From positions 4,233,773-4,297,772 of the forward strand of contig CM072160.1 in the NCBI GenBank assembly GCA_036850595.1: a DNA stretch of 64,000 nt. The letters are read 5' to 3'. The notes below the pieces were generated by a model, which did not search any database, was not told the origin of the DNA, and worked only from the letters and a program-made list of their open reading frames with translations. Both the position numbers and the translations under genes were made by a program. This document shows, piece by piece, positions 12,168-24,379 of this stretch. The stretch's first letter is position 1, and each line of letters begins with the position of its first letter. Source of the DNA: Rhyacichthys aspro. Its lineage: Eukaryota; Chordata; Actinopteri; Gobiiformes; Rhyacichthyidae.

Positions 12168-12302
12168 ATGAGGGACAATAAGGACATGGTCTGTTCAAAA
12201 CTGGGACATTTTTGTGTTTTTACAGATATTTATTGGGACATGGGACAGAGAGTGTGAAAGTGGGACAGTCCACATTAAATAGGGACATGTGGTCACCCAT
12301 AT
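12168..12302 (-). mobile_element. hAT-like transposon end (GGGTGACCACATGTCCC)
   Basis: Read on the minus strand, the segment starts GGGTGACCACATGTCCCTA and continues with repeated TGTCCCA motifs. This resembles the 'gggtgaccatacgtcctct' hAT-type repeat of vertebrates. Only one end is visible: its outer terminus touches the TTAGCTTCATG minisatellite that starts at 12303. Confidence 0.45.
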
Positions 12303-12796
12303 GTTAGCTTCATGTTTGCTTCATCTTAGGTTTGTGTTAGCTTCATGTTAGCTCCATGCTAGCTTTTTGTTAGCTCCATGTTAGCTTTGTGTTATCTTCA
12401 TGTTAGCTTTGTGTTATCTTCGTGTTATCTTTATGTTAGCTTCATGTTAGCTTTGTGTTATCTTCATGTTAGCTTTGTGTTATCTTCATGTTATCTTCAT
12501 GTTAGCGTTGTGTTAGCTTCATGTTAGCTTTATGTTAGCTTTGTGTTATCTTTATGTTAGCTTTGTGTTAGCTTCATGTTAGCTTTGTGTTAGCTTCATG
12601 TTAGCTCCATGTTAGTTTCATGTTAGCTTTGTGTTATCTTCATGTTAGCTTTGTGTTAGCTTCATGTTAGCTTTGTGTTATCTTCATGTTAGCTTTATGT
12701 TAGCTCCATGTTAGCTTCATGTTAGCGTCATGTTAGCTCCATGTTAGTTTCATGTTAGCCCCATGTTAGCTTTGAATTAGCTTCATGTTAGCTCGG
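12303..12796 (+). repeat. 11-bp minisatellite (TTAGCTTCATG)
   Basis: About 45 tandem copies of TTAGCTTCATG with variants TTAGCTTTGTG, TTATCTTCATG, TTAGCTCCATG and TTAGCGTCATG. The variants are interspersed, not in blocks. The unit is unrelated in sequence to the other 11-bp family (GTTTAGTCCTG) although the period is the same. It starts directly at the outer end of a transposon fragment. Confidence 0.95.
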
Positions 12797-13854
12797 TAAA
12801 GCTCATTAAGCGCCGTCCCGTGCTCTTTCTTTCCGCAGCTTCTCAATAAAACCACCCGGATTATTCGTGGCATGTACCAACACAAAAAAATGTCAATAAA
12901 ATATCAGGTAAACTGTGTGAAAAGGACTTTACTGAAATGCTATCTTCTCTTTTCTTTTCCTCTGAGCATTGAGACATGACCTCACTCTTGACACTGACTC
13001 ACAGATTCTTTTTCTTCTTCTTTTGTCGGTACTGTCGCCTTTTCACGTCTCACAGTGACTCACCGTTCAGTCATTTATCCAAACTCGGAAAAACACTTCA
13101 TCGGTTTTATTTGGAAAAAGTTGTGCCTTTATTGTACTTTTATCATTTATTAAGAGTTTTCGTATGTTTGTTTTTTGTGTGAGCCCATTGTTTACACTGA
13201 TATAGTTGTGATAAAAACACAGATGAGCTCATAATGATGCGTTTGAGGAAAGTGGGGCCATGATGCATTGAATAATCATACATTTTTAATGAGACACAGC
13301 GAGCGGTCGTCTTCTCATCAGCCTTTAATGACACTCACTGATGTTAATGGCAATAACAGGCAATAATGTTAGGGTTTAAGAACTATTTAGTGCTGCTTGA
13401 GTGCTGTATAAGAAGAGCTACTGATGGTTATTACTGTGTATGATATTAGGAACTATACATTAGAGAGGACATGGGAAATTGCTTATGGAAACAGTCTGAT
13501 TGAAACAATGACATACAGTAAGTTCATGTTGATCTGATCTGATTCTGTGTATATATTTTAATCTATTTATGATCTAATCTATTGATGGATACTAAAAAAA
13601 CAAAAAAAACAAAATGCTTTTGATCTAAATACAATGGATTTGCTTAAGCTCCGTTTGGACTTATATCATTTGTTCTGTTTGAAGCTGGGACACACAGATT
13701 TAATCTAAAAACAGAATACAAATAACATGATCGTTTTACATTTTTAAAATATGTAAAACATGTAATAGGAGATATAACATGTAACTAAACTTAATGCTCA
13801 ATATCATCATGAAGTTGATTAATGCCCGGGCTCCAAATAAAGGGCATACACAGG
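12797..13854. other. Unique sequence, no gene seen
   Basis: AT-rich. An acceptor-like CTCTTTCTTTCCGCAG ends at 12838, but the DNA after it shows no open frame with a donor. A short AAAAAAACAAAAAAAACAAAA run lies near 13594. Confidence 0.45.
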
Positions 13855-13925
13855 ATTTTAATAATAATAATAAAAATTAAATAATAATAATAATAATAAT
13901 TAAAAAAAAGTAAAAAAAATAATAA
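13855..13925. repeat. (AAT)n microsatellite, imperfect
   Basis: Runs of AAT/ATA triplets broken by TTAAAAATT and A-rich segments. Confidence 0.85.
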
Positions 13926-14347
13926 TATATTTGATGTTCTATAGTGCTTTACAAGGCATATATTGGGGTCCACAAATAATTATAAAAAAAACAATAAATC
14001 ACGTCTTCTTTCAACTGATTTGTTTCTATTGATATTTTTCCCCTAATAATTATATAATGATAAACTACTTCAAAACAAAAAGGACAAAATATCAATTGGA
14101 GTCAAATGCCAACTTAACATTTGGCCCAAATATATATATTCTCTAAATCATCAGCTGGACACAAACCTAGTATATAACTTTCCTGTCCCGGGACCAGGAC
14201 TTATAGAGATTATACGAGTGACCTTCTTTACTGCTCAAATAGATGGTGCAGAAAAAGGACAATACAATGGAGTCGTATTTTAAGAAGAAAAAAAAAAAAG
14301 ACCATACCATTTCAGGAGACTTGTTTTTTCCTTCAAACTTGAAAGTA

Positions 14348-14628
14348 CAGAGGTGGAAAAAAGTTTTTGGACACACAATTTTACACAATCTCAAATATTA
14401 TAATGAATTGTGGCAAAACACAAACAAAAACAAATAACAAATTCTTGACGGTTTCAATATGTCAGTTCTCACATTGTCGTTATCAAAATCAACAAATAAC
14501 AGAGAATGTGTTTCAAAACTGAACAAAAAAATAAACAAAATAAAAAATGTACTTGAAGATCTAAGAGTGATTCTTAATACAATATTTCACAAATGCACAG
14601 GGCGTCCCAAAACTTTTTTCCACCACTG
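14348..14628. mobile_element. Tc1/mariner-like MITE, copy 1
   Basis: Terminal inverted repeats are visible. The left end is CAGAGGTGGAAAAAAGTTTT then TGGACAC. The right end reads GGGCGTCCCAAAACTTTTTTCCACCACTG, the inverse with a few changes. Both sides are flanked by TA (14346-14347 and 14629-14630), the target duplication of Tc1/mariner elements. The element is 281 bp, AT-rich and has no transposase. The 83-codon frame at 14459-14710 crosses the right end and is not a gene. A second, more diverged copy is at 50938-51263. Confidence 0.85.
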
Positions 14629-15060
14629 TAAGCAAGTCCATGTAACTGTTAATGTGACATGCTCCTCTTTCAGAAATTTGGAAATGAAACCAGTTCGAAA
14701 CAAAAGATAAAGTCCTGACATGTCGCTGAAACACCAGACTCAGGGTTTTTTCTGTGCGTTGTTTTGGTCCTGTCTAACTTTATTATTTATTTTAGGAAGT
14801 CTAGTTTCATGTTCTGTGGGAGACTGAAACAAATAGGAAAATGGAGGAATGGATTTTTTGCTCTGCTATTATTTTTAAGTATCTGGTATTACCATAAATG
14901 ATCTTTATTTAGTTGTACTTTGTTTATTTTTTATTTTAAGTAACAGGATTTTAAATGAGCACAGATTTTGCCATCTTTACCCACTTTTGTCTGTGGCCAT
15001 GGGCTCACAGCGACTGACTTTGAGTTTAATCTGTGATAAGAGTCTGAGCTCAGTACGGAA
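14629..15060. other. Unique sequence, no gene seen
   Basis: AT-rich with nothing recognisable until the ACACACAGGA array. Confidence 0.45.
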
Positions 15061-15120
15061 ACACACAGGAACACACAGGAACACACAAGAACACACAGGA
15101 ACACACAGGAACACACAGAT
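15061..15120. repeat. 10-bp minisatellite (ACACACAGGA)
   Basis: Six tandem 10-bp units, one with a G-to-A change. The apparent repetitive open frame at 14931-15116 (VFLCVLVCSC) is read from it. Confidence 0.93.
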
Positions 15121-15689
15121 CACATGACACACAGCACAATCTAATCACAGTTTGTCCTCTGAGGTCATGTCTTTGTGTAAATCAGCATCAGACATGCTCC
15201 CGGTCTGGACCAGGTCTGGACCGGGTCAGCAGCTCACCTGTCGAGGGTCAGAGTCACACCTGCGGCACGTCGACCTCAGACGCAGGACGGCACGTCAACG
15301 CAGCAGAAGAAGACAGCGCTAACGCTAACAGAAGGACGTTAGCTGCTTCATTTCACTCATGAGCCATGTTCACGGGAGTCGGAGTCTTTTTAATACCCTT
15401 TGGTCGTCATAATGTTTAGAAAAAAGCTAATTTTTCTGTTAATAATAGAACAACATGGATATTTCACTGATAAAATGAGTGAATGCTTCCCTATTATTCT
15501 CAAAAATTAGGCTTTTTTTCATTTGTGGGCAACAAAGATGTGAAAATGTATGTCTAGCAGAGCTGAAAAATAATAATGAATAAATTAGCAGTGGGTTCAC
15601 ATATGTTAAATAATGTTTCCATTAATAAAGATATAGCAAATTTGCAGTTATGCTGGACCTCTGCTGACTGTTGGACACAGTCTAGTGCT
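15121..15689. other. Unique sequence with a GC-rich island at 15190-15370
   Basis: The island carries a minus-strand donor-like CGACAG/GTGAGC at 15233-15240, but each upstream frame meets stops and no good acceptor is placed. I do not call an exon. Confidence 0.35.
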
Positions 15690-15795
15690 GCTCGATTATG
15701 GAAAAAAAATCATAATCACAATTATTTTGGTCATTATTGAAATCACGATTATTTTACACAATTACTCACTGACTTTGGAAATATGGAACAATTTG
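15690..15795 (+). mobile_element. Transposon fragment (CGATTATGG...AATCACGATTATTTT)
   Basis: TAGTGCTGCTCGATTATGG, then AATCATAATCACAATTATTTTGG and AATCACGATTATTTT. These resemble the 'gtgctgcacgattatgaaaaa...aatcacgatta' ends of a fish hAT-type repeat. It lies just left of the M21 array. Confidence 0.45.
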
Positions 15796-16545
15796 GGACA
15801 GGATTTAGTTGGATTTGAAAAGGTTTTAGTTGAATTTTAACCAGGTTTCACTTGGATTTGAACAAGTATTGTTGGATTTGAAGAGCTTTTGTTGGATTTG
15901 AACAGGTTTTAGTTGGATTTGAACAGGTTTTAGTTGGATTTGAACAGGTTTTAGTTAGATTTTAACAGATATTAGTAGGATTTCACAGGTTTTTGTTGAA
16001 TTTAAACAGGTTTTAGTTGTATTTGAACATGTTTTGATGGATTTGAACAGGTTTTAGTTGGATTTTAACAGATATTAGTAGGATTTCACATGTTTTGATG
16101 GATTTGAACAGGTTTTAGTTGGATTTTAACAGATATTAGTAGGATTTCACATGTTTTGATGGATTTGAACAGGTTTTAGTTGGATTTTAACAGATATTAG
16201 TAGGATTTCACATGTTTTGATGGATTTGAACAGGTTTTAGTTGGATTTTAACAGATATTAGTAGGATTTCACAGGTTTTGATGGATTTGAACAGGTTTTA
16301 GTTGGATTTTAACAGATATTATTAGGATTTCACAGGTTTTGATGGATTTGAACAGGTTTTAGTTGGATTTTAACAGATATTAGTAGGATTTCACAGGTTT
16401 TGATGGATTTGAACAGGTTTTAGTTGGATTTGAACAGATATTATTAGGATTTCACAGGTTTTGATGGATTTTAACAGGTTTTAGTTAGATATTAACAGAT
16501 ATTAGTAGGATTGCACAGGTTTTGATGGAACAGGTTTTATTTATC
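15796..16545 (+). repeat. M21 minisatellite with a 61-bp higher-order unit
   Basis: The left part (15796-16060) is the simple 21-bp unit. From about 16040 to 16500 three variants alternate in a fixed order: GATGGATTTGAACAGG, then TAGTTGGATTTTAACAG, then ATATTAGTAGGATTTCACA. This gives a 61-bp period; the GGATTTC landmark recurs at 16081, 16142, 16203, 16264, 16325 and 16386. The right edge runs into TTATTTATCTTTGCAGAAAAA, nearly the same spacer that follows the array at 61600-62390, so the two arrays probably descend from the same kind of element. Confidence 0.94.
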
Positions 16546-17419
16546 TTTGCAGAAAAAACAGTTTTAAGTCGACCAACAGCTGCGTGTTCTCGGTTTAAAC
16601 ATGAACACAGTCGCTAAGAGCCTTTAGCTTGTTTCCTGTGGAGAACGATGTGAGAGCTGCACACTTCCACTCGATCAATACGGACCTATTAGACCCGGGC
16701 TCGTCTGAACGCTTTAGTCGTAGAGAGCTGCAGTGAGACGGGCCACAGCGGGACGTCCCTCTGCAGCGTACTGTACATCACTCAACTAAATGTACTGTGC
16801 GAAAGGACGGCAAAATGGATGCAGCGTTGGATTTATTCGTTCGATTTGGTCAGTTTCTTTTGCCTCGGGTTAAAATGCATCTATAACCAGTCAAACAATC
16901 AGGCGAGTGTTTAGTTTTCGCTGGTGGGCTTCAGATAAAGAGGTTTTAAAAGCACAAAGTGAACTGGTATGACTTTTAACGCTCAATAAGAAACAGCAGG
17001 AAACGACAAATTAAGCTTGGGGAGTCACTAAAATGCAATACTAACAGTGTTTCCATAAAGATATCATCCCAAATGTTCGATTTAGGATGAGTTTAGACCT
17101 GGTTTAGTCCCATTTTACTCATGAATTGACATAACTCTGTATATTTCTTGTATTTTTCAGAAAGTGAAGTGTATTCCCAGAGAAAACAAGCTCACACAGA
17201 GAACAATGCAGAAAGTAATCAATCTCAGTTTGCTTCGACGCCAACGGAGCGTTCGGTGGAGTTTGCTGTTGTTGAACGCTGACAGTTCCTCTTCATCAAA
17301 CACTCACTGCATTAAAAACGATGATGTCTGCATCTATTCCACCGTTTACTGCAGACGAGTGAAACACCACTATACGTTTCAATTTAATTTTCACGTATTT
17401 GTGCTTTATTTACTACTAT
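16546..17419. other. Unique sequence, no gene seen
   Basis: A GC-richer stretch at 16560-16830 and a pyrimidine tract ending in TTTTTCAG at 17160 look superficially exonic. The frame that follows (17164-17499) has no conserved features and runs into M11 repeats. Confidence 0.4.
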
Positions 17420-18500
17420 TTTGTTCCGGTTTAGACTGGGATTTAGACTGGTTTTGTCTTCTTTACGAGTCTATCTTTACTCATTTAATTCAGGTTTAGT
17501 TGTGGATCTAGACCTGGATTTAGTCCCAGTTTATTCCAGATTAATTCCTGGTTTAGTCCTACTTTACTCCTGGTTCAGACAAAGGTTAAGCCCTAAAGTT
17601 TAAGAATAGATTATTACTCTTCGAGACTTTGATTTAAACCTGGATAAAGACATAGTTTAATCCTGGATTAATTCAGTTTTTAGTCTTGGTCTTTGCTCTG
17701 TTTAGTCCTTGCTTTCGTTCTGGTCCAGTCTCAGTTTGGTCCTGGATTTTAGTCCTGGGTTCAGTCCTGAATTAGTCCTGGGTCAGTACCAATTTACACT
17801 AGTTTCATTTTTAAATTATTGTTTAGTCCTGGTTTTATTGAGTCCTTAAACCATGATTTATTGTTCTTTCTATTCATTTATTTACAGTCATCTCTATGTC
17901 ACGACTATAGACCCACAGACCTCAGTTTGTCTCTGATCTGATCAAGTCTAACCCACAACAGTCCAGTCCAGTCCTGTTTCCTGTGGCCGAGTGTTATTTG
18001 AGACCATGCTCCATCAGCCCACAGCCTCCATCCATTTAAACAACAATAATGATGTTAGTGAGGTGTGTCTGAGCGCTCACAGAGAGGTTTGGACTGGACT
18101 GGTTTACGTTCTGGGTTTTAGTCAAATGTAGATCCGGTTTTTGCTTTGGATTTATTTTCCTGTCCTTATCGTGGTTTAATTTGTGGATTAGCTCAGCTTT
18201 AGTCTTGGTTTAAGCATAGATCTAACCTAAGTTTAGTTATAGTTGCTGCTTTAGTCCTAGTCTTTGTTGAGTCCTGGTTTTTAAATGTTATTTTATCATT
18301 TACTATAAACTATTATTAATTTCTCCTTCTAATCCTATATTTAGTCCTTGTTTAGTCCTAGTCTGGACCTGGATGAGCCCGATTTATTCTTAAAGGGCTT
18401 TATTTGTGTTTAATCTTAAGTTCTCTTTAGTTCCTGGAGTTTAGATTTGACTTTGTACAGTTTTAAGTTCTAGTTTCATGTCAGATTTATTCTTATTCTT
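17420..18500 (+). repeat. Old, degenerate M11 array
   Basis: TTTAGTCCTGG, TTTAGACCTGG and TTTAGTCTTGG motifs recur at roughly 11-bp multiples but with many substitutions and indels. It contrasts with the near-perfect array at 52488-53462 and looks like an older, no longer homogenised relative. A non-repetitive island (about 17880-18110) lies inside. Confidence 0.7.
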
Positions 18501-19006
18501 TGAAAGCTATATTCTTGTCTTTAGCGTTCATTTTTTCAGTCTTGGATAGTCATTTTTCACACCATATCTTATCTCATTCAAAGGGATCCTCTCCTTGACA
18601 GATCTTTTATTTGATTCAGAACAAACCTCTCACAGACAGCGGCGTCGGTAAAAGCCTGTTGAAACAGTCGTGCGAGTGTGGACGGAGCCGTGTTTCTGCC
18701 GACGGCCGACACTCACTCCATCTTCATCTCACTCAGAGCTGCTCAGGCTTTACACGAGAAGCACAGCGGGCCTCATCCGTCTCACTCAAACGGGAGTCAA
18801 CAGAGAGAGGTTAAACCACAGCGCGAGGGAACATGCACTGCACAACTGTATTTATGTCATACACAACACACACGTCGCTGTTGTGTGTTCGAATGAAACG
18901 AGGCGCAACACAAACTGTGAAGATGTGGTTCTGTTAAGTACTGTAGGATCAGCATCTTTATTTATCCTCAAAGGTAAATTATTTTTTGTTACAGTCAAGA
19001 CTAGTG
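18501..19006. other. Unique sequence, no gene seen
   Basis: GC-richer at 18640-18830, where three overlapping plus-strand frames of 67-119 codons are all open. Mutual overlap and lack of splice sites argue against coding. Confidence 0.4.
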
Positions 19007-19288
19007 AAAATAAAATAAAAATAAAATAAAATAAAATAAAATAAAATAAAATAAAAAAAAAAATTAAATTAAATTAAATTAAATTATTAAGTTAAATAAA
19101 ATAAAATAAAATAAATAAATAAATAAAATAAAAAATTAAATTAAATTAAATTAAATTAAATTAAATTAAATTAAATTATTAAGTTAAATAAAATAAATAA
19201 ATAAATAAAATAAAATAAAATAAAATAAATAAAATAAAATAAAATAAAATAAAATAAAATAAAATAAAATAAAATAAAATAAATAAAA
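19007..19288. repeat. Compound (AAATA)n/(AAATT)n microsatellite
   Basis: Blocks of AAATA pentamers alternate with blocks of AAATT pentamers and some AAAT tetramers. The landmark TTATTAAGTTAAATAAAATA occurs twice, at 19084 and 19176, showing a 92-bp internal duplication. Confidence 0.95.
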
Positions 19289-21299
19289 TTCAATTCAATT
19301 CATAGCCCAGAATCTAAAAACACCTCAGTAAAAATAAACAAGCATTTTAAAATAATACAAGGAAATAAAGAAAAGCAATCTCCTTAAAAAATATATAAGA
19401 AATATCACTCTCAAAAAATATTTACATATATTTATTTTTACATGGTTGGGGTGTATAAATAGTGTGCAATGCCTGTGCTTTTTGGAGCAGAAAATAAGCA
19501 TTTTCAACACAGAACTACTTCAATACGGAGATAAATGTCTGGTTCACGGGATATTTCCATAATATATGCTGCTGACAAATGGCCCATAGTTTGGTTTACA
19601 CACATTAAAGCCCTTGTTTTGGAGAGTGGGGACTTTATGGAACTAAATGAAAGAGCAGTCATACGATAAAATGCAAATATCTAATATATAACGTAAATAT
19701 CTTCTGTGTAACTGTAATAGTTCTTTTGTTACGAACTCATACTGGACTTTACAAATACATTTTTATTGGAAACATACTAGGTACATATGTCATAAGTAAA
19801 CATTATAAACAATATGTTGCTTATTTGAGGTGTGTCTCCTCAAACCACTGACAGCTCTCCTGATAGAGCACTTATCATATACTTGAGATGGTTTGCACGG
19901 CTTAAATGCTAAATGTATTTCGTTGTATTATTTCTAATGCACACTTCTCACACTTCTGCATCCTTCCTCACAGTAAAAAGAATCATTTTAAAACACATAA
20001 CATCCACATTTTGGGGCTTGACTTCCAGCAGGATTTAAATCAAAGCTTTTTGGAGACACTGCAACATCGACGGAGACAAATCAAAATACTCCAGTTTATA
20101 AACCTTATCCGGTAATAAATGACTGCAAAACTAAACCCTTTATAAAACAACTAAATCCTGAATCTGGATCAGTTCGACTACAATCATTTCCTCTGTGTAA
20201 ACTCTTTCCAGGATGTGTTCAAACTCTGTAAAGGAGAGCGCTCTAGAGAAAGATGTCTCTTTATTATAATGTGGACAAATGATGTGATTGTGTGAGCAGT
20301 GTAACGATGATTTATGAAGGAGATGACACCTCTGCAGAGCTGGGTCTACCTTCCATTGTGCTCCATATGTTAGACCTCTTTTGTAACAGAGATATGTTTT
20401 ATATCCCTCACAATAAAACAGCTGCTGTTCTCGTTGGCTTTCTTTATTGCACTCCAGCGCCTGAAGGCATTCACTTTTAGACTTTTATACAGAGAGAATC
20501 AAAACGCAGGTCTCGTACGATGTTTGTATTTGCTTTTCAATCAGATTAGGCTCAAGACCGAGGGTTAAAGACATAGATGCGTTTGTTTTTTTTCTTTTTT
20601 AACATTATTCTGAATCAAAAAATAACCAAAAGAGGCTTCATTGACTTTTTACAAATAACACATAGCCTCAAAATCTTTAAAATGTTTTGGCAAGAAGTCA
20701 TTTTGATGGTTCCCCGACGATAAACAGCACAAAAAAGCACATTGAACCTGGTTAATGGACGCTCCACTGTGTAACTACCTCCAGAATGTTACTCTAAAGG
20801 TGTATGGTCCACCAAAAATGAATTTATTTGAACTTTCCAGTGAATAAGTCTTCTTTTACAGCGCAGATACTCTTGTCACATATGGAATCTTCCTCCTTAT
20901 CCATGTGAGATATAACAGAGACATGGTATGGATCCAATGACAGTTTGAAACAGTGTTATTACAAACTGTCCTTTATTGAGTGCAAGTCTATTATAGTCTT
21001 AGACAGTTCTGGACTGTATTGGACACAAGTGGCAGCTGTGTGTGACCGATCGATGTCTCAGTCTCTGTGTCTTCAATATTTGATGAGTTCAGTGAAGAAG
21101 AAGTGAGGAAGAGGAGGGACGGACTCGCCCTGTTTACACAACATTTAAATAATAAAAATAAAAGAGTATAAGTTATAACTGTTTACAGTATAAACAAAGT
21201 GTTGAGGGGCCACTGTCGTAAATAGACATCCTCGAAGATTGTGACAAATCTTTATCACATCAGTTTGTTTTTTAAACCTTATTTTCTCCCTTTATGCCC
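19289..21299. other. Unique sequence, no gene seen
   Basis: It begins with a TTCAATTCATAGCCCAGAATC dispersed-repeat fragment (19285-19315). The rest is AT-rich and shows no tandem repeats, and its open frames are short (61-69 codons) and without splice context. Confidence 0.45.
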
Positions 21300-21640
21300 A
21301 AGCTAAAACCTGTTCAAATCCAATTAAAACTGTTAAAATCCAACTAAAACCTGTTAAACTCCAACTAAAACTTCTTCAAATACAAGGAAAACCTCTTCAA
21401 ATACAACTAAAACCTGTTTAAATTCATACAAAACGTGTTCAATTCCAAGTAAAACCTGTTCAAATCCAATTAAAACGTGTTCAATTCCAATTAAAACCTG
21501 TTCAAATCCAACTTAAACCTGCTCAAATACAACTTAAATCTGTTCAAATCCAACTAAAACCTGTTTAAATCTGTATAAAACTTGTTTAACTCCAAATAAA
21601 ACCTTTTCAAATCCATATAAAACCTGTTCAACTCTTTTTG
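21300..21640 (-). repeat. M21 minisatellite array, minus orientation, degenerate
   Basis: About 16 units of AACCTGTTCAAATCCAACTAA type, the reverse complement of the M21 core, with frequent changes (AATTCC, TACAA, AAACGTG). The orientation is opposite to the large arrays on either side, so the family inserted or was inverted independently here. Confidence 0.9.
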
Positions 21641-22469
21641 TGCCTCTTTGCTTCAGCCCCATCTTGTTCTTTCTAAAATAGTTTTCTCTGTTTAGTGTCA
21701 GTTTGACTCTTTTTACTGCATTTTAGAACAGTTTAGTTTAGCCTTTAGTCTTTTTTTTTGATCAATGCGCCCAAAATGATCACCTCATTGTCATCAAATT
21801 GCCTTTAATTGATTTTGAAAGACAAGATGGAAGATGGAGACGGAGGGCTGTGATTGGCTGAGAGGATGCAGAGAGATGCCATAAACATTCAGTCTTCCAC
21901 TCGTGAGCTTTAGTTCGACTGTGTTCACTGTTCTGTGGACAATAGCGACGTGTGTGATGTTTTAATAAAGTCGTAGAAGCACAAGTGGGTCAAAAGTGAA
22001 AAGGAGAGTTTGTTTTTTCATCAGAACGTCCAGTGACTACAGCCTTTACGCTCATAGAAATAGAGCAGATACAAAGGCCTGGCTCCGTTTGACACCTCTT
22101 TCCTCAAATGTAAATAAATCCAGTCGAAGCGTCCTTTCTCAGACGTGTGGGTGACTTCTTCTTTTCAAAAAGCCCCGGTTTTCCATTTCCAGAGTCATTT
22201 CTCATTCTGCCCCGATGCTGCTCCACTCTGAAGACAGTGTGGGAGGCTCCGCTGTAATTTTTTTTCTTCCCTTTTTTTCTCTTTTTCTCTGAAGTCGAGG
22301 CTATTTTTGCCGGGAAATGTTAAGCCGCGGACCTCTTCAGCTCTAGTTACGCTCAGGCCTTCAAAGAGACGGAGAGGAGAGGAGGAAAAACACAGGAGAA
22401 GAACAAAACCGCTGAAAAATCATCAAAATAACGACGCACGGAAACATGGAGGAGGATGTAGCGCTGCGT
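21641..22469. other. Unique sequence, no gene seen
   Basis: Mixed composition with a pyrimidine-rich run at 22255-22290 and a purine-rich run at 22360-22400. No exon structure is visible. Confidence 0.4.
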
Positions 22470-22600
22470 TGGCTGTGATTAGATACACTCCAGTCTGTAA
22501 CAGAGGCTGCCCTCAAATCTAATTATCAGCCAGTTGTAAGATCACTGGTCCATGCGTTTGAGAGGAATATGGAAATATGAGACACATGAGTAGTTATCCT
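22470..22600. promoter_or_regulatory. Candidate conserved non-coding segment
   Basis: Balanced, non-repetitive sequence with CTAATTATCAG (homeodomain-type TAATTA core, near 22520) and nearby ATGGAAATATGAG. Composition only; conservation is untested. Confidence 0.22.
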
Positions 22601-23876
22601 CACAACTAAAATGAAAAAAGACAATTCAGAGCTGGTACAAAACTGGAAATACAGACGGAGTGTGTCATATATTAAAACTAGAGGAGATTATTGACGATTT
22701 ATCAGGCTCCGCTCATTAAAAGGAGCTTAACAGTAGCATTGAACCTGTTTTCAATAATAATAATAATGAAAAACACTGCAAAAAACTCCTCTAAGGATTC
22801 ATGAAGCAAACAAAATCATTAATAATACTTACAATGCTAATAATAATGCTAATCATACTATTCTGTCCTTGCTTGTGTTCCCACTAAAACATAGATATAA
22901 TATTGGGATATTCAGTCTGATATATTCACATTTTCACTGCAGTTTCAGAAAAAGCCTGAGGGGTGAATACATATCTTATAACGCCTAAAATAAAAGTCAA
23001 TCTCCTCAATCGAACGCTGCATTGGGAACCAGCTTTTAGCCAAAGATTAGAAAGAGTTGATTTTTTTAAAATTCTGAGTTACAGTTTGACAAATATTGCA
23101 TCGTATTTTCATTATTGTTTGATTGCACGAGTAAAAAGCAACACTACTGCACAAATCCGATTATTCTCGGATGTTTTCTGCAGTTTCATTGGTTGGTCGC
23201 TCGAGTAATTTCATCAAATCATAACATTTTGTAGTCGTCATGTCGTAACAGAGCGAGCAGAGATTTACAAATGTGTGAAAATAGTTAAATAAAAGCAGGC
23301 GGTGGCTACGTCGTGTTGGGTTTTTGGCTCCTGCTGATTTAAATTTGAGGTATAAAGCTGGAGGAAATGAAAAAAAAGTCCTCTCTAGACTGAAGCGTAA
23401 ATCAGTTTTGTGTTTTTGTGAAGCGAAGCCCAGATGGAACGTGTCAAAGCGGCAAATCACAGGCTTAAAATAATCACAGGCGAGTCATAACTGAGTAAAC
23501 ACAAAGACGTCAGGAAACTCTCTTTCATTGAGACAAATGTGTGTCTGACACCGGCTTCAAACGCAGACTCGTCAAAGCCACTGCTGCAGCGTTCCCAAAC
23601 TAAATTGAGTGGAAGAAAATGAACAGAGGCACAGCTGCTGCATACATTTAGATTTATTTCAGAGATGAGTTGTTGTCTGTTTAGCATTTTCACACAAATC
23701 ATTCAGCATTTTCTCTTTTTTTCTTTTTTTGAAAGCGTGGTTTTACTGCAGCTTTTGAACAAATGTTATCCCTCGAGTTGGAAAATCACTTCAGATTGCA
23801 ATTCCACATTTCACTCTTCTTTTTAGAGAATATGAACAGTTACGGTTATATATTAACAGTTATTTTTTTACTATAA
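22601..23876. other. Unique sequence, no gene seen
   Basis: AT-rich. The minus-strand frames at 23161-23460 and 23457-23702 abut but have no family features and no splice sites. Confidence 0.4.
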
Positions 23877-24345
23877 CCAGTGTTCATTTTGTTGACGAAT
23901 CATTTTTGTCTTAGTTTCGTCAACGACATAATTACAAAATGAAAACTAATTAAACAGAACTAAAAATCGTATCGACACTTTCGTCAACGAATAAAAATGA
24001 AACGAAAATGAACAAACGGAGACGAGGAGGAAGAACTATATTAAAGCACAATGATTGATGTTGTTAAATCTATCCTAGAGTTAATTTTACAATATTACTC
24101 ATTTTATTATTATTGAATTGCTCTTTTATTTAAACGATTTTAAATAAAGCTCCAATAACTAGAGTAAAACCTGAACACCAGCCGGAACAAGTAGTAGAAA
24201 TTGTTACTTCAGAATAAAAAAAATGACCTGAAAATGCATCACCTTTTATATTTTAGTGGCTAAATTTACTGTAAATATACATTCTTCTGATGTTTATTCG
24301 ACTAAAACTCATAAGAATCGACTAAAACTAAATGAATCCTGTCTA
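23877..24345. mobile_element. hAT-like element (GTTCATTTTGTTGACGAA)
   Basis: The left end is CAGTGTTCATTTTGTTGACG, followed by TTTCGTCAACGACATAATTAC and GAAAACTAATTAAACAGAAC. Near the right end TTATTCGACTAAAACTCAT and GACTAAAACTAAATGAA give the related inverted motif. 'Gttcattttgttgacgaaaac' repeats are familiar non-autonomous DNA transposons in fish. A second fragment begins at 44238 with CAGTGTTCATTTTGTTGATG. Confidence 0.55.
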
Positions 24346-24379
24346 TAACGCACCCTACCTCTCACACATTCCCTCTTCC

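Noticed and set aside
15190..15370. Minus-strand exon ending at CGACAG/GTGAGC
   Set aside because: No frame stays open back to a credible acceptor.
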